DNA of 64,000 bases from Bradyrhizobium sp. CSA207. GTDB lineage: Bacteria > Pseudomonadota > Alphaproteobacteria > Rhizobiales > Xanthobacteraceae. The stretch is taken from assembly GCF_029051685.1 (NCBI RefSeq), contig NZ_JAACFT010000004.1, positions 1 through 64,000 on the forward strand. The letters run 5' to 3'. Under the pieces are notes generated by a model. That model was given only the letters and a program-made list of their open reading frames with translations, made no database searches and was not told the DNA's origin. The position numbers and the translations under genes were made by a program. Each line of letters begins with the position of its first letter. The first letter of the stretch is position 1. Below, in pieces: positions 33,001 to 40,419 of this stretch.

Positions 33001-33241
33001 GGCAGGTCTGCTGCCGATCATGTGGAGCACTGGCACCGGGTCGGAGATCATGCAGCGCATCGCCGTGCCGATGATCGGCGGGATGATGTCATCGACGCTG
33101 CTGACCCTGATCGTGATCCCGGCGATCTTCGGGCTGGTCAAAGGTTTTCGTTTGCCTCCCGAGGGCAAGGGCAAAGGACAATTGCCCGAAATGTCAAAGC
33201 CGATCGGTACGAAAATACGGGTGCTGGAGCCTGCCGAATGA
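30050..33241 (+). CDS. cusA: Cu(I)/Ag(I) RND efflux pump CusA
   Basis: The 1063-residue inner-membrane proton-driven pump shows the heavy-metal RND motif Ala-Ile-Ala-Ile-Gly-Ala-Met-Val-Asp-Ala-Ala-Ile-Val-Met-Ile-Glu-Asn in TM4 with the proton-relay Asp. The three Met that bind Cu(I) in E. coli CusA (573, 623, 672) have counterparts at Met562 (Leu-Leu-Tyr-Met-Pro), Met612 (Pro-Thr-Glu-Met-Phe-Glu-Thr) and Met661 (Arg-Ile-Asp-Met-Leu-Ser-Thr). This argues for copper/silver rather than Zn/Co/Ni. It is translationally coupled to cusB. No outer-membrane CusC/TolC-type gene is in the cluster, so another must be borrowed. Confidence 0.93.
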   Translation: MIARIIAWSARNLLLVLFGTGFAAAAGLYALIHLPLDAIPDLSDTQVIVYTEYPGQAPQVIEDQVTYPLATAMLTVPKSKVVRGFSFFGVSFVYVIFEDGTDIYWARSRVMEFLNGATSRLPAGVTPTIGPDATGVGWVYQYAVVSKELNLADTRTIQDWNLKFALAKAEGVAEVASIGGFVKQYNVILDPQRMRDRGISMQKIREAIRASNADVGGRTVELSEFEYVIRGKGYIKGINDLGNIVLKTSNGTPVLLRDVARVELGPDERRGIAELNGEGEVASGIVLQRFGLNALDVIENVKKRFAEIASSLPKSVEIVPVYDRSNLIYAAIDTLKHTLVEESIVVGLVCIVFLLHVRSALVAILMLPVGVLMAFGAMKLLGLGSNIMSLGGIAIAIGAMVDAAIVMIENAHKHLERARPDQSRVQVLIDAASEVGPALFFSLLIITVSFMPIFTLESQEGRLFSPLAFTKTFSMAAAALLSVTLVPALMVIFVRGRIVPEHKNFINRFLIWIYRPVIKGVLRAKTLVILISVAVLAVSIWPARQLGTEFMPSLNEGTLLYMPTTLPGISVTKAAELMQIQDRIVKSFPEVASVYGKAGRAATATDPAPTEMFETVVNLKPKEHWRPGVTIDSLIAEMDKALQFPGVSNAWTMPIKARIDMLSTGIRTPIGVKVMGTDLVEIDRLAKQIERVIKTVPGTSSAYAERGIGGYYLEIAPDREALARYGVLIQDVQDTIAAALGGQTVTTTVEGRQRFTVNMRYPRDLRDNPKAIASDILVPMPAGGAVPLGELATVEPARGPTSIRTENGQLATYIYVDIRDRDIGSYVADAQAAVTQSIQFPAGYYVVWSGQYEYMQRAAARLKIVVPVTLTIIFLLLYLNFRAITETLIVMLSLPFALVGGIWMMWWLGFNLSVAVAVGFIALAGVAAETGVVMLIYLEQALAELKAKRTAVGRPLTRQDLHDAIMEGAVERVRPKMMTVVAIMAGLLPIMWSTGTGSEIMQRIAVPMIGGMMSSTLLTLIVIPAIFGLVKGFRLPPEGKGKGQLPEMSKPIGTKIRVLEPAE

Positions 33242-33249
33242 GGTGAGCC

Positions 33250-33369
33250 ATGATGCACGACATGATGTCGGGAATGTCGGGGACGATGGGATTGATCACC
33301 GCGCTGATCGTCATCGTTCTAGTATTGGGGGCAGCGGCGCTGATCAAATATCTCTTCAAGGGAGATTGA
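33250..33369 (+). CDS. Met-rich 39-residue membrane peptide
   Basis: The short gene starts 8 bases after the cusA stop with AGGTGAG before the ATG. It encodes Met-Met-His-Asp-Met-Met-Ser-Gly-Met-Ser, one membrane helix (about 14-33) and a Lys-rich end. The Met/His N-terminus would face the periplasm and could offer Cu(I) ligands. Position and tight spacing support expression with the pump. The function is inferred only from context. Confidence 0.7.
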   Translation: MMHDMMSGMSGTMGLITALIVIVLVLGAAALIKYLFKGD

Positions 33370-33371
33370 AG

Positions 33372-34082
33372 ATGCATCGCGTCTATTTGATCGGGCTGGC
33401 TGCCGTCCTGGCGTCCTCGCCGGGTCTCGCGCAGCAGGATGCTGTGGCACGCGGCCAGCGGGATTTCCGGGCCTGCATGCCGTGTCACTCGCTCGAGCCA
33501 GACCGCAACATGACCGGCCCGAGCCTCGCAGGGCTGTGGGGCCGAAAGGCCGGCAGCCTGGAAAGTTTCGAACGCTATTCCGATGCCCTCAGGTCATCCG
33601 GAATCATTTGGGACGAACGCTCGCTTGATGCCTGGATCATGGACCCGGATCGCATGGTGCCGGGGAACGACATGCCATTCAACGGTATCAAGGATGATCG
33701 GGCTCGGGCCGATTTACTTGCGTTCCTCAAGCAGGCCACCAAGCCGGGCGCTCAGCCACAGTCCAGTATCGAAGGTCGAGGGGGAGGGATGATGGGCGGA
33801 ATGATGGGTGGCGGTGGGCGCGACCGCAATTTGAAAAGCCTTGAGGCCGCCATGCAGGTCAAAGCGATCACCTATTGTCACGACACCTATCGCGTCACCA
33901 CCGCCGACGGCAAGACGCGCGCTTTCTGGGAGCGCAATCTGCGTTTGAAGACGGATTCCGGCGAAGATGGTCCACAAAGCAGCGCACCGGCCCTGGTACC
34001 CGCTGGTATGATGGGCGACCGCGCGGACGTGATCTTTGCCGCACCCGAAGAGATCAGCAAGACTATTGAGCGGCGATGCTAG
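33372..34082 (+). CDS. Exported c-type cytochrome with Met/Gly-rich extension
   Basis: The 236-residue protein has a signal peptide (1-21) and a class I cytochrome c domain: heme site Cys35-Met-Pro-Cys38-His39 and the distal Met in Pro-Gly-Asn-Asp-Met-Pro-Phe. A Gly/Met-rich hinge (Met-Met-Gly-Gly-Met-Met-Gly, about 137-148) and a C-terminal domain with one Cys follow. It starts two bases after the small Met-rich peptide gene. A redox role in periplasmic Cu(I)/Cu(II) handling is plausible but inferred. The C-terminal domain is not recognised. Confidence 0.82.
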   Translation: MHRVYLIGLAAVLASSPGLAQQDAVARGQRDFRACMPCHSLEPDRNMTGPSLAGLWGRKAGSLESFERYSDALRSSGIIWDERSLDAWIMDPDRMVPGNDMPFNGIKDDRARADLLAFLKQATKPGAQPQSSIEGRGGGMMGGMMGGGGRDRNLKSLEAAMQVKAITYCHDTYRVTTADGKTRAFWERNLRLKTDSGEDGPQSSAPALVPAGMMGDRADVIFAAPEEISKTIERRC

Positions 34083-34093
34083 GAGATGCGCGC

Positions 34094-34705
34094 ATGGGCT
34101 TCTACAATGACGTCATTCTTCCGCGGCTTTGCGATCTTGCGATGCGCAACAAGGAACTTGCGCCCTACCGGCAGCGCGCGGCCCGTGCGGCACAGGGCCG
34201 GGTGCTCGAGATCGGCATCGGGTCCGGCCGCAACCTGCCGTTCTACGGGGCCACGGTGAAGCAGGTTGTTGGGCTTGAACCCAGTCCAAAGCTTCTCGAG
34301 ATGGCGCGACACGCTCCACATCCGGAAACTCTAATTGAGTTTGTCGAAGCGTCGGCCGAGGCGATTCCGATCGAGGACCGCAGCATCGACACGGTCATGA
34401 CGACCTGGACGATGTGCAGCATTCCGGATGTCGATCGCGCAATGACAGAGGCGCGGCGTGTGCTGAAACCGGGAGGGAAGCTGGTCTTCGTCGAGCACGG
34501 CCGCGCGCCCGAACCGCGCGTGCGCTGGTGGCAAGATCGCCTGACCCCCGCGTGGATGCGCATCTCGGGCGGTTGTCATCTCAATCGGGACATTGCTGAC
34601 ATCTTGACCCGGAACGGCTTTCGCATCGACGAGATGCGCACCGGATATATGAATGGGGTGAAGCCCATGACCTTTATGTACGAGGGACAGGCGAGCCCTA
34701 GTTGA
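34094..34705 (+). CDS. Class I SAM-dependent methyltransferase
   Basis: The 203-residue cytosolic enzyme has the SAM-binding motif Val-Leu-Glu-Ile-Gly-Ile-Gly-Ser-Gly-Arg-Asn (about 36-46), Gly-Leu-Glu-Pro-Ser-Pro (motif II), and Val-Leu-Lys-Pro-Gly-Gly-Lys-Leu (motif post-III). It resembles UbiE/Methyltransf_11 proteins; the substrate is unknown. AGGAG at the end of the cytochrome gene supports the ATG at 34094. Confidence 0.85.
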   Translation: MGFYNDVILPRLCDLAMRNKELAPYRQRAARAAQGRVLEIGIGSGRNLPFYGATVKQVVGLEPSPKLLEMARHAPHPETLIEFVEASAEAIPIEDRSIDTVMTTWTMCSIPDVDRAMTEARRVLKPGGKLVFVEHGRAPEPRVRWWQDRLTPAWMRISGGCHLNRDIADILTRNGFRIDEMRTGYMNGVKPMTFMYEGQASPS

Positions 34706-34740
34706 GGCCTGAGGCGCTCCGACATCAAGGAGATCCAACG

Positions 34741-34800
34741 ATGAATGCCGATGGCAACGACCGCGTACGTGACAGCGAAACGAAAGGAAGCCGAAGATGA
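34741..34800 (+). promoter_or_regulatory. Possible 19-residue coupled leader ORF before the DUF411 gene
   Basis: AAGGAGA is placed ideally before ATG 34741. The frame encodes 19 residues (Asn-Ala-Asp-Gly-Asn-Asp-Arg ...) and ends in TGA 34798-34800, which overlaps the ATG at 34797 of the next gene (ATGA). It may serve as a translational-coupling leader, or be the remnant of a longer gene. Confidence 0.45.
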
Positions 34801-35279
34801 AGGAACGCGCACATTTGATGACCCGCCGATCGCTTGTAACGCTGGTGGCCGCGGCGGTCCTTGCCAGGCCTGCGGTTGCGGCGCAGGCCGAAGAAGCCAC
34901 TTTCACGGTGCACAAGGATCCGAGCTGCGGCTGTTGCACCGGCTGGGTGCAGCATCTCCGAGACGCAGGATTTACCGTACGGGTGGAGGAGACTGCCGAT
35001 CTCGACGCCGTTCGGGGTCGCCTCGGCATTCCGCCGGGTTTGGTCGCGTGTCACACGGCGGAGGTCGCAGGTTATCTCGTCGAAGGGCATGTGCCGGCTG
35101 CGGCTGTGCGGCGCCTCCTGTCGGAGCGTCCCATCGCAAAGGGGCTCGCCGTGCCGGGAATGCCGGTCGGATCGCCGGGGATGGAAGGCGGCAAGCCGCA
35201 GCCCTACGCGGTCGTGCTGTTCGATGCTGACGGTCAAAGGACATTCATGCGCTTTATTGGCTCCCAGGCGATCGGTTGA
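34797..35279 (+). CDS. DUF411 metal-binding protein
   Basis: The roughly 160-residue protein has a Tat-like signal (Met-Thr-Arg-Arg-Ser-Leu, hydrophobic, Ala-rich end). Its DUF411 domain starts Val-His-Lys-Asp-Pro-Ser-Cys-Gly-Cys-Cys-Thr-Gly-Trp and contains Pro-Gly-Leu-Val-Ala-Cys-His-Thr-Ala and Ala-Val-Pro-Gly-Met-Pro-Val-Gly-Ser-Pro-Gly-Met. DUF411 proteins occur in copper-resistance clusters and are thought to bind the metal in the periplasm. It is the last gene of the copper cluster. Confidence 0.88.
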   Translation: MKERAHLMTRRSLVTLVAAAVLARPAVAAQAEEATFTVHKDPSCGCCTGWVQHLRDAGFTVRVEETADLDAVRGRLGIPPGLVACHTAEVAGYLVEGHVPAAAVRRLLSERPIAKGLAVPGMPVGSPGMEGGKPQPYAVVLFDADGQRTFMRFIGSQAIG

Positions 35280-35448
35280 GAGCCCTTGATGAAGGAGCGC
35301 TCCCGGGCTCTGCCTACCGCCGGGCAGATTGCCGCAGCGTGAGGTGCATGGAGGAGCGTCTACGCCGGAAGCGCTGATCGTCGAGTTGGAACAACACGGG
35401 CATGATGTGGCTCTGGGCCAGATCAGAGCCGTGATGACGACCGATGCT

Positions 35449-36255
35449 TTACGTGGATGTTTCCGTGTTAATTCGATCGAGGCGTAATCGATGTCGATGA
35501 TCGGTGAGAAGGCGAGCGCCTCCCATCACAGCAGCGAGAGTTCCCAATCCTGTCCCACCGGCGATCAAGAACATGATTAGGAGCTGATACTTGACAGCAT
35601 CTATAGGTTCGACGCCCGCAAGGATTTGACCGGTCATCATTCCTGGCAAAGAGACAAGGCCGATCGCAGCCATCGCATTGATGGTCGGCATCAGCCCGCT
35701 CCGCATGGCATCCCTCAGGACCGGCAGCAGCGCCTGATACCGGGTGCCGCCAAGCGCAAGGCAAGCTTCTACGGCGGCCCTCTCACGTACCAAGCCATTT
35801 GTCAGCACGTCCAGGCCCAGGCTTATCCCTGTCATGGTGTTGCCCAGGATCATGCCCAACAATGGCAGCGAGTAGCGCGGATGATACCAAGGATCTGGGC
35901 GAAGCTCCGTCAGAAGCGAAAAAATCGTAACGGTACAAGCCGCGAGCAGCGTGCATCCGGCGCCCAAGCCGTAGCTCCAAATACCTGGTAAGCGCCGCTT
36001 TTGCCGTGCGACGATTTCCCGTGATGCGAAGAGAACCATGATGAAGGCCGCGAGGGCAGTCCAGAGCAGCGAGACTGCGGCAAACAGGAACGTCAATACG
36101 TATCCAACGAGCACCAGCTGAAGCACCATCCGCACGGTCGCGATGGCCAGTTGTTTTTCAAGCTTGAGGCGGAGAGCAAGCGAGAGAGCGCCGTCCATGA
36201 CAACAAGGAGCGCGGGCAGGACCAAGTCACCGTACGCCAGTTGGATGTAAGTCAC
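35449..36255 (-). CDS. fetB: FetB-type ABC transporter permease (UPF0014)
   Basis: The 268-residue membrane protein has about seven hydrophobic segments and the UPF0014 signatures Ala-Thr-Val-Arg-Met-Val-Leu-Gln-Leu, Pro-Leu-Leu-Gly-Met-Ile-Leu-Gly-Asn and Gly-Leu-Val-Ser-Leu-Pro-Gly-Met-Met-Thr-Gly-Gln-Ile-Leu-Ala-Gly. FetAB of E. coli is reported to export iron and help against peroxide stress. The gene overlaps fetA by 4 bases. Confidence 0.92.
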   Translation of the reverse strand: MTYIQLAYGDLVLPALLVVMDGALSLALRLKLEKQLAIATVRMVLQLVLVGYVLTFLFAAVSLLWTALAAFIMVLFASREIVARQKRRLPGIWSYGLGAGCTLLAACTVTIFSLLTELRPDPWYHPRYSLPLLGMILGNTMTGISLGLDVLTNGLVRERAAVEACLALGGTRYQALLPVLRDAMRSGLMPTINAMAAIGLVSLPGMMTGQILAGVEPIDAVKYQLLIMFLIAGGTGLGTLAAVMGGARLLTDHRHRLRLDRINTETST

Positions 36256-36848
36256 GGCCGGTTTTCCTCGATGCTGCCATCGGCGCTCATCACGAAGACC
36301 CTTGACCCGACGCGGCTGGCCTGAGCGTCATCGTGAGTGCTCCAAACGACACTCGTTCCATTCGAAACGCGTTCGGCAATCAAGGATTCCACGGCCGCAA
36401 CAGATGCCGAATCGAGGGCCGAAGTTGGCTCGTCCAGCAGAAGCACCCGCGATTGCAGCATCAGCGCCCGCACGAGGCCCAACCGTTGTCTCTCTCCGGT
36501 CGAAAGTCTTTGGACCGGCCAAGGTCCGCAACTGGGCGGCAACCCCAATCTTGTGACCAGCGGTAAGGCGTCATCCCAGCCGCTGAAGTGATCTTGCACG
36601 ATGTCTGACCACCAGCCCGGCTCGGCAGCGAGGTAGGTCACTCGCTTTCGCCAGGCGGGCGCGGGCATCGCCTCCCTGAGCGTTCCGTCCAGTTTGACGG
36701 TTCCTTCGTTGGGATCGAGATCTGCGATGGAGCGAAGCAGCAGGGTCTTCCCGACGCCAGACGGGCCCTGCAGGGCGACGCATTCGCTGTCCTGCAAGTC
36801 GAATGAGACGGAGATGTGCAACCGCTTGAGCCCGCTGACCGTCAGCAT
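36252..36848 (-). CDS. fetA: FetA-type ABC transporter ATP-binding protein
   Basis: The roughly 198-residue ATPase has Walker A Gly-Pro-Ser-Gly-Val-Gly-Lys-Thr, signature Leu-Ser-Thr-Gly-Glu-Arg-Gln-Arg, Walker B Val-Leu-Leu-Leu-Asp-Glu-Pro and the switch His in Trp-Ser-Thr-His-Asp. It pairs with FetB. A TTG at 36878 would overlap the upstream stop codon, but ATG 36848 gives the normal family N-terminus and is preferred. Confidence 0.9.
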   Translation of the reverse strand: MLTVSGLKRLHISVSFDLQDSECVALQGPSGVGKTLLLRSIADLDPNEGTVKLDGTLREAMPAPAWRKRVTYLAAEPGWWSDIVQDHFSGWDDALPLVTRLGLPPSCGPWPVQRLSTGERQRLGLVRALMLQSRVLLLDEPTSALDSASVAAVESLIAERVSNGTSVVWSTHDDAQASRVGSRVFVMSADGSIEENRP

Positions 36849-36874
36849 GGTCGTCAATGACCTTTCAAGACCAG

Positions 36875-37909
36875 TCAAAGCCTGCGCTGCAGCCGATCGA
36901 CAACCCGCTTGGCGATTTCTGCGGGCGCCTGATCCGGGAAAGGAAACACCGAGCTGACATTGATTTCGCCAAGCACGTAGCCGTCGGTCCCGTCGGCTTG
37001 AACCGGTCCCAGCATGAAGTCGGCGTCCCAGATCATTGGCAGGTCATGTCGCGGAATGTCCAGCAACGACGTTAGCTGGGGCGTCCACTCGTCTTCCATC
37101 AGGCGGCGCAGCCGCTGGAAGCGCGGGTCTGCATTCGACGTGTACAGCCGCGGTCCAGCCTCGGAACGTGCGGCCGGCGAGTCAACCAGGGCTTTGACTT
37201 TGTGATGGCCGAAGCCGGCACAGCGATCTCCCGCCATATAGCAGCGCACGACGCCTTCGCTCAAGCGAGGCTGGAATGGCTGATCGACCACGCTGTCATT
37301 CTGGAAATACTCGGCGCAGCGACGGAGCAAATGATCCAGCGTCAGTTCCTCGGAGCCATCCTTGGTCGCGTCCAGCACCCTTATCATCGCGGAAGTCGGC
37401 AGCCTCTCGACCTTCCAGACGCCCTGGCCACCGTTGCCCCGGTTGCGCTTGATCACGCGCGGACCGGTGGCGAGCCGTGTCGGCAACTCGGCGCGCATGG
37501 CCTCGGCGGTTTGATATAAAGCCGTGTCGCATCCCCACCCCATCGAGCGGGTACGATAAAGCACCTCCTTGGTGCCCATCTTGTGAATGACGTCCGGATG
37601 AGCGCTGACCCACACGCCCCGTGCGGCGACGTCGCGCAGCAGCGCGTCGAGACCGGCGCGATTTCGCCCGTCTTGAATTGGGTTGACCCAGACGAGCACG
37701 CCGTCCACCGACAGCAATTGTTCGCGGACCTCCTCGGCGAAGCTTTCGTCGTAGATGACCGGGTGGGCTTCGATGCCGACGGCGGCGAGGGCTTCGAAGA
37801 CGTGCACGAAGCGGCTGTTCTGTGCGGTCGCATCCCGGCGCGCGGCAGCGTCGCCTCGCGAAAGAATGGCCACGGAAGGTCGCGAAGAGGGCTGTCGTTC
37901 GGTGTCCAT
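36875..37909 (-). CDS. ATP-grasp protein of the Cj0069 type
   Basis: The 344-residue protein has the ATP-grasp arrangement: an N-terminal domain, the nucleotide-binding block Val-Ile-Lys-Arg-Asn-Arg-Gly-Asn-Gly-Gly-Gln-Gly-Val-Trp, and the metal-site end Trp-Asp-Ala-Asp-Phe-Met-Leu-Gly and Leu-Gly-Glu-Ile-Asn-Val-Ser-Ser. Such enzymes ligate a carboxylate to an amine or thiol using ATP; the product is unknown. It lies directly upstream of fetA in the same operon, hinting that its product, perhaps a peptide-like or chelating metabolite, is handled by the FetAB-like exporter. That link is inference. The start is ATG 37909. Confidence 0.78.
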   Translation of the reverse strand: MDTERQPSSRPSVAILSRGDAAARRDATAQNSRFVHVFEALAAVGIEAHPVIYDESFAEEVREQLLSVDGVLVWVNPIQDGRNRAGLDALLRDVAARGVWVSAHPDVIHKMGTKEVLYRTRSMGWGCDTALYQTAEAMRAELPTRLATGPRVIKRNRGNGGQGVWKVERLPTSAMIRVLDATKDGSEELTLDHLLRRCAEYFQNDSVVDQPFQPRLSEGVVRCYMAGDRCAGFGHHKVKALVDSPAARSEAGPRLYTSNADPRFQRLRRLMEDEWTPQLTSLLDIPRHDLPMIWDADFMLGPVQADGTDGYVLGEINVSSVFPFPDQAPAEIAKRVVDRLQRRL

Positions 37910-38378
37910 GCGCAAGCTCCACGAATGGCGTGCTGCGCAGAGCTTGGACCGAGGCCTCACGGGGAGTCTGCTTTGTCCCCACCTGAACGACACTACTGAG
38001 GCCGTCTGCGAGTTTCAAGTCGGTGGTTGGCGCGGTTCCGTCGGAGCGGTGAACTCTTCGTGACGCTTGCCGGCGATTTCGGCGGGCCGCCTGGAGCACA
38101 CGCTGGTTGACAGCTCCCGCCCGCGGGTTTTTATTTGCGGTTCGGGGATGTGCGATCTCCCCGTGAGGCGACATGCCCAAGCATCGCGTCCTGATCACCA
38201 AGGGCGCAGCATGTCTTCATACATCTCTGATTTCATCCGGCAGATCGTCTCGAGTTTTCGGCGCGGCGTCCGCGCCGATCGCATCGCCGCGCGCGCTTTG
38301 TTGCGCCTCGTTAGCCTCAGGTAGGGGCAGGATCGCGAAACGGACTTCACCTGGGGCAGGGACACAACCAGGAGAACG
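37910..38378. other. Intergenic region, no firm gene
   Basis: About 470 bases between the divergent ATP-grasp and PepSY genes. A 37-residue Arg-rich frame at 38211-38324 (Ser-Ser-Tyr-Ile-Ser-Asp-Phe-Ile-Arg-Gln) is the only candidate and has a weak ribosome binding site. Promoters could not be assigned. Confidence 0.35.
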
Positions 38379-38615
38379 ATGATGCGAACACGAACAACCT
38401 TCCGCACCGTTCTATTGCTTGCGATCGCAGGCGGGCTGTCGAGCGCACACGCCCTGACACAGGAGGAACTCGTCGCCAGGATTACGGCGGCCGGCTACTC
38501 GCAGGTCAGCGACATCAAGTTGACCGCCGAGGGTACGACCGCCAAGGCCGTGAAGAACGGCAAGGAGGTGCGGCTCGTCGTCGACAGCAGCGGCCAGATC
38601 AAGGAGCGAAAGTGA
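38379..38615 (+). CDS. PepSY-like small exported protein
   Basis: The 78-residue protein has a signal peptide (1-25, ending Ala-His-Ala). A single PepSY-type unit follows (Leu-Thr-Gln-Glu-Glu-Leu-Val-Ala-Arg-Ile-Thr-Ala-Ala-Gly-Tyr, then Lys-Leu-Thr-Ala-Glu-Gly and Leu-Val-Val-Asp-Ser-Ser-Gly-Gln-Ile). It would be periplasmic. It lies 50 bases before the DUF1259 gene and is probably in the same operon. Confidence 0.82.
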   Translation: MMRTRTTFRTVLLLAIAGGLSSAHALTQEELVARITAAGYSQVSDIKLTAEGTTAKAVKNGKEVRLVVDSSGQIKERK

Positions 38616-38665
38616 GACGCCGGCTGCCTGAGGATCCCAAATTGAAGTTCAAGGGAGTTAGATCC

Positions 38666-39607
38666 ATGCGAAAGACAATCTCGGCGCTGATAGGCATCGG
38701 CGCGTGCTTCTGCGCGACCAGCGCAAGCGTTCAGATCGTGGATTGGCCAGCGTTCGCCGGACTCTTCGTCGCGACCGCTTACGCGCAGGATGATTGGCAG
38801 AAGGTCGATGAGACGCTGGGCCGAAAGGCGGCCGTCACCGGCGACGTCCACCGCTACGGCTTTCCCCGCACCGACCTCACGGTGACGCTCGATGGCGTGA
38901 CCATCAAGCCGGCCCTCGCGCTTGGCGGCTGGGTCGCATTCAAGCCCGCGCATGATGGCGTCATGGCGATGGGCGACCTGGTGCTGCTTGAATCGGAAAT
39001 CAACCCGGTCATGCTAAAGATGATCGCGAACGGGCTCGACATTACCGCCGTTCACAATCATCTGCTCGGAGCGAGCCCGGCGACATTCTACATGCACGTG
39101 GCCGGGCACGGCGATCCCGTGAAGATCGCGGCCGCCATCAGGGATGGGCTTGCCGAAAGCAAAACGCCGCTGTCGGCGGCAGCTCCGGCGGCTCCTCCGC
39201 CTGACGTCGATCTCGACACCGCGCAACTCGACCAGATCATCGGCGCCAAGGGGCAGGCCAACGGCGGCGTCTACCAGTTCAACGTTCCCCGCCGCGATCC
39301 GGTGATCGAGGAAGGGATGCAGTTGAGCCCCGCCGGTCCGCTGGGCGTCGCAACCGCCATCAACTTTCAACCGACCGGCGGCGGCAAGGCGGCCATCACC
39401 GGCGATTTCGTCATGACGAGCGGCGAGGTGAACCCCGTGATCAAGGAACTGCGGTCGCACGGCATCGGCGTGACAGCTCTCCATAGCCACATGCTGGACG
39501 AACAGCCGCGCCTCTTCTTCATGCACTTCTGGGCCATCGACGATACAGTCAAGCTCGCCAACGGCTTGCGTACCGCGCTCGACAAGACGGCCAGCACGAA
39601 AGGCTGA
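38666..39607 (+). CDS. DUF1259 protein with two tandem domains
   Basis: The roughly 313-residue exported protein has a signal region to about residue 42. Two homologous DUF1259 units follow: one has Asp-Glu-Thr-Leu-Gly-Arg-Lys-Ala and Ile-Thr-Ala-Val-His-Asn-His-Leu-Leu, the second Leu-Asp-Gln-Ile-Ile-Gly-Ala-Lys-Gly and Val-Thr-Ala-Leu-His-Ser-His-Met-Leu. The paired His-x-His motifs suggest metal binding. The enzymatic role is unknown. ATG 38666 starts the signal peptide. Confidence 0.85.
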   Translation: MRKTISALIGIGACFCATSASVQIVDWPAFAGLFVATAYAQDDWQKVDETLGRKAAVTGDVHRYGFPRTDLTVTLDGVTIKPALALGGWVAFKPAHDGVMAMGDLVLLESEINPVMLKMIANGLDITAVHNHLLGASPATFYMHVAGHGDPVKIAAAIRDGLAESKTPLSAAAPAAPPPDVDLDTAQLDQIIGAKGQANGGVYQFNVPRRDPVIEEGMQLSPAGPLGVATAINFQPTGGGKAAITGDFVMTSGEVNPVIKELRSHGIGVTALHSHMLDEQPRLFFMHFWAIDDTVKLANGLRTALDKTASTKG

Positions 39608-39700
39608 CGACAAGGGCTGCGCGCGATGGTGTTCGTCGAGCCGGAGCGGGGCGAGCCGCGCGCCAAGTCGATCGCCTGAACGTCGATGACAGGACAATTG

Positions 39701-40390
39701 ATGATGTGCACCCCCGCAAGCTTTTCGTCACGACCGTCTGCATGGGCCAGCCTCGCGCTGGCGTCCATGCTGGTTCTGTTAGTGGGAGGGAATGCCGTGG
39801 CCGAGACCCTGAATTTTGACAACGCTGCTGCCGGAACATCGCCTGAAGGGTGGACTTTGACGATGACCGGCAAGGGAGAGCCGAGATGGACCGTCGAGAC
39901 CGAGCCCACGGCGCCAAGCAAGCCGAATGCTCTCAAGCAATCCGGACGGGCGACTTTTCCGGTGGCCATCAAGAGCGATACGTCCATCCGCGACGGCTTC
40001 GTTGAGGTGAAATTCAAGGCCGTCGCCGGCTCCGAGGATCGCGCCGCGGGAGTCATCTGGCGCGCGAAGGATGCCGGCAACTACTACGTGGTCCGGGCCA
40101 ACGCGCTGGAGGACAATGTCGTGCTGTACAAGATGGTGAACGGCGTTCGAACGTCGCTGGCGATCGTGGGACGCAAAGGCGGCTATGGCGTCAGCACGCC
40201 GGTGCCGTCCGGGCAATGGCACGTGCTGCGTTGCGACTTCGCAGGAAGTCGGTTCAAGGTGACCTATGACGGAAAGCTGTTATTCGAGGTGGAGGACACC
40301 ACGATTGCGCAAGCGGGCATGATCGGCCTGTGGACCAAGGCGGATAGCGTGACCCTGTTCGACGATCTGACATATGGTGAGATCAAATAG
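39701..40390 (+). CDS. Exported lectin-fold (DUF1080/LamG-like) protein
   Basis: The 229-residue protein has a signal peptide (to about 35) and one concanavalin-like beta-sandwich: Gly-Phe-Val-Glu-Val-Lys-Phe-Lys-Ala, Gly-Val-Ile-Trp-Arg-Ala-Lys-Asp-Ala-Gly-Asn-Tyr-Tyr-Val-Val-Arg-Ala-Asn, Phe-Asp-Asp-Leu-Thr-Tyr. The fold is that of the domain at the C-terminus of the GMC fusion 2 kb downstream. Carbohydrate binding or 3-keto-glycoside chemistry is possible, not proven. Confidence 0.75.
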   Translation: MMCTPASFSSRPSAWASLALASMLVLLVGGNAVAETLNFDNAAAGTSPEGWTLTMTGKGEPRWTVETEPTAPSKPNALKQSGRATFPVAIKSDTSIRDGFVEVKFKAVAGSEDRAAGVIWRAKDAGNYYVVRANALEDNVVLYKMVNGVRTSLAIVGRKGGYGVSTPVPSGQWHVLRCDFAGSRFKVTYDGKLLFEVEDTTIAQAGMIGLWTKADSVTLFDDLTYGEIK

Positions 40391-40419
40391 GCGTTTGGCC
40401 GCCTTTGCCGGAGATTGCC

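Noticed and set aside
35345..35489. Short plus-strand frame (Pro-Glu-Ala-Leu-Ile-Val-Glu-Leu-Glu-Gln-His-Gly) after the DUF411 gene
   Set aside because: Looks somewhat protein-like but has no ribosome binding site and runs into the end of fetB; not enough to call a gene.
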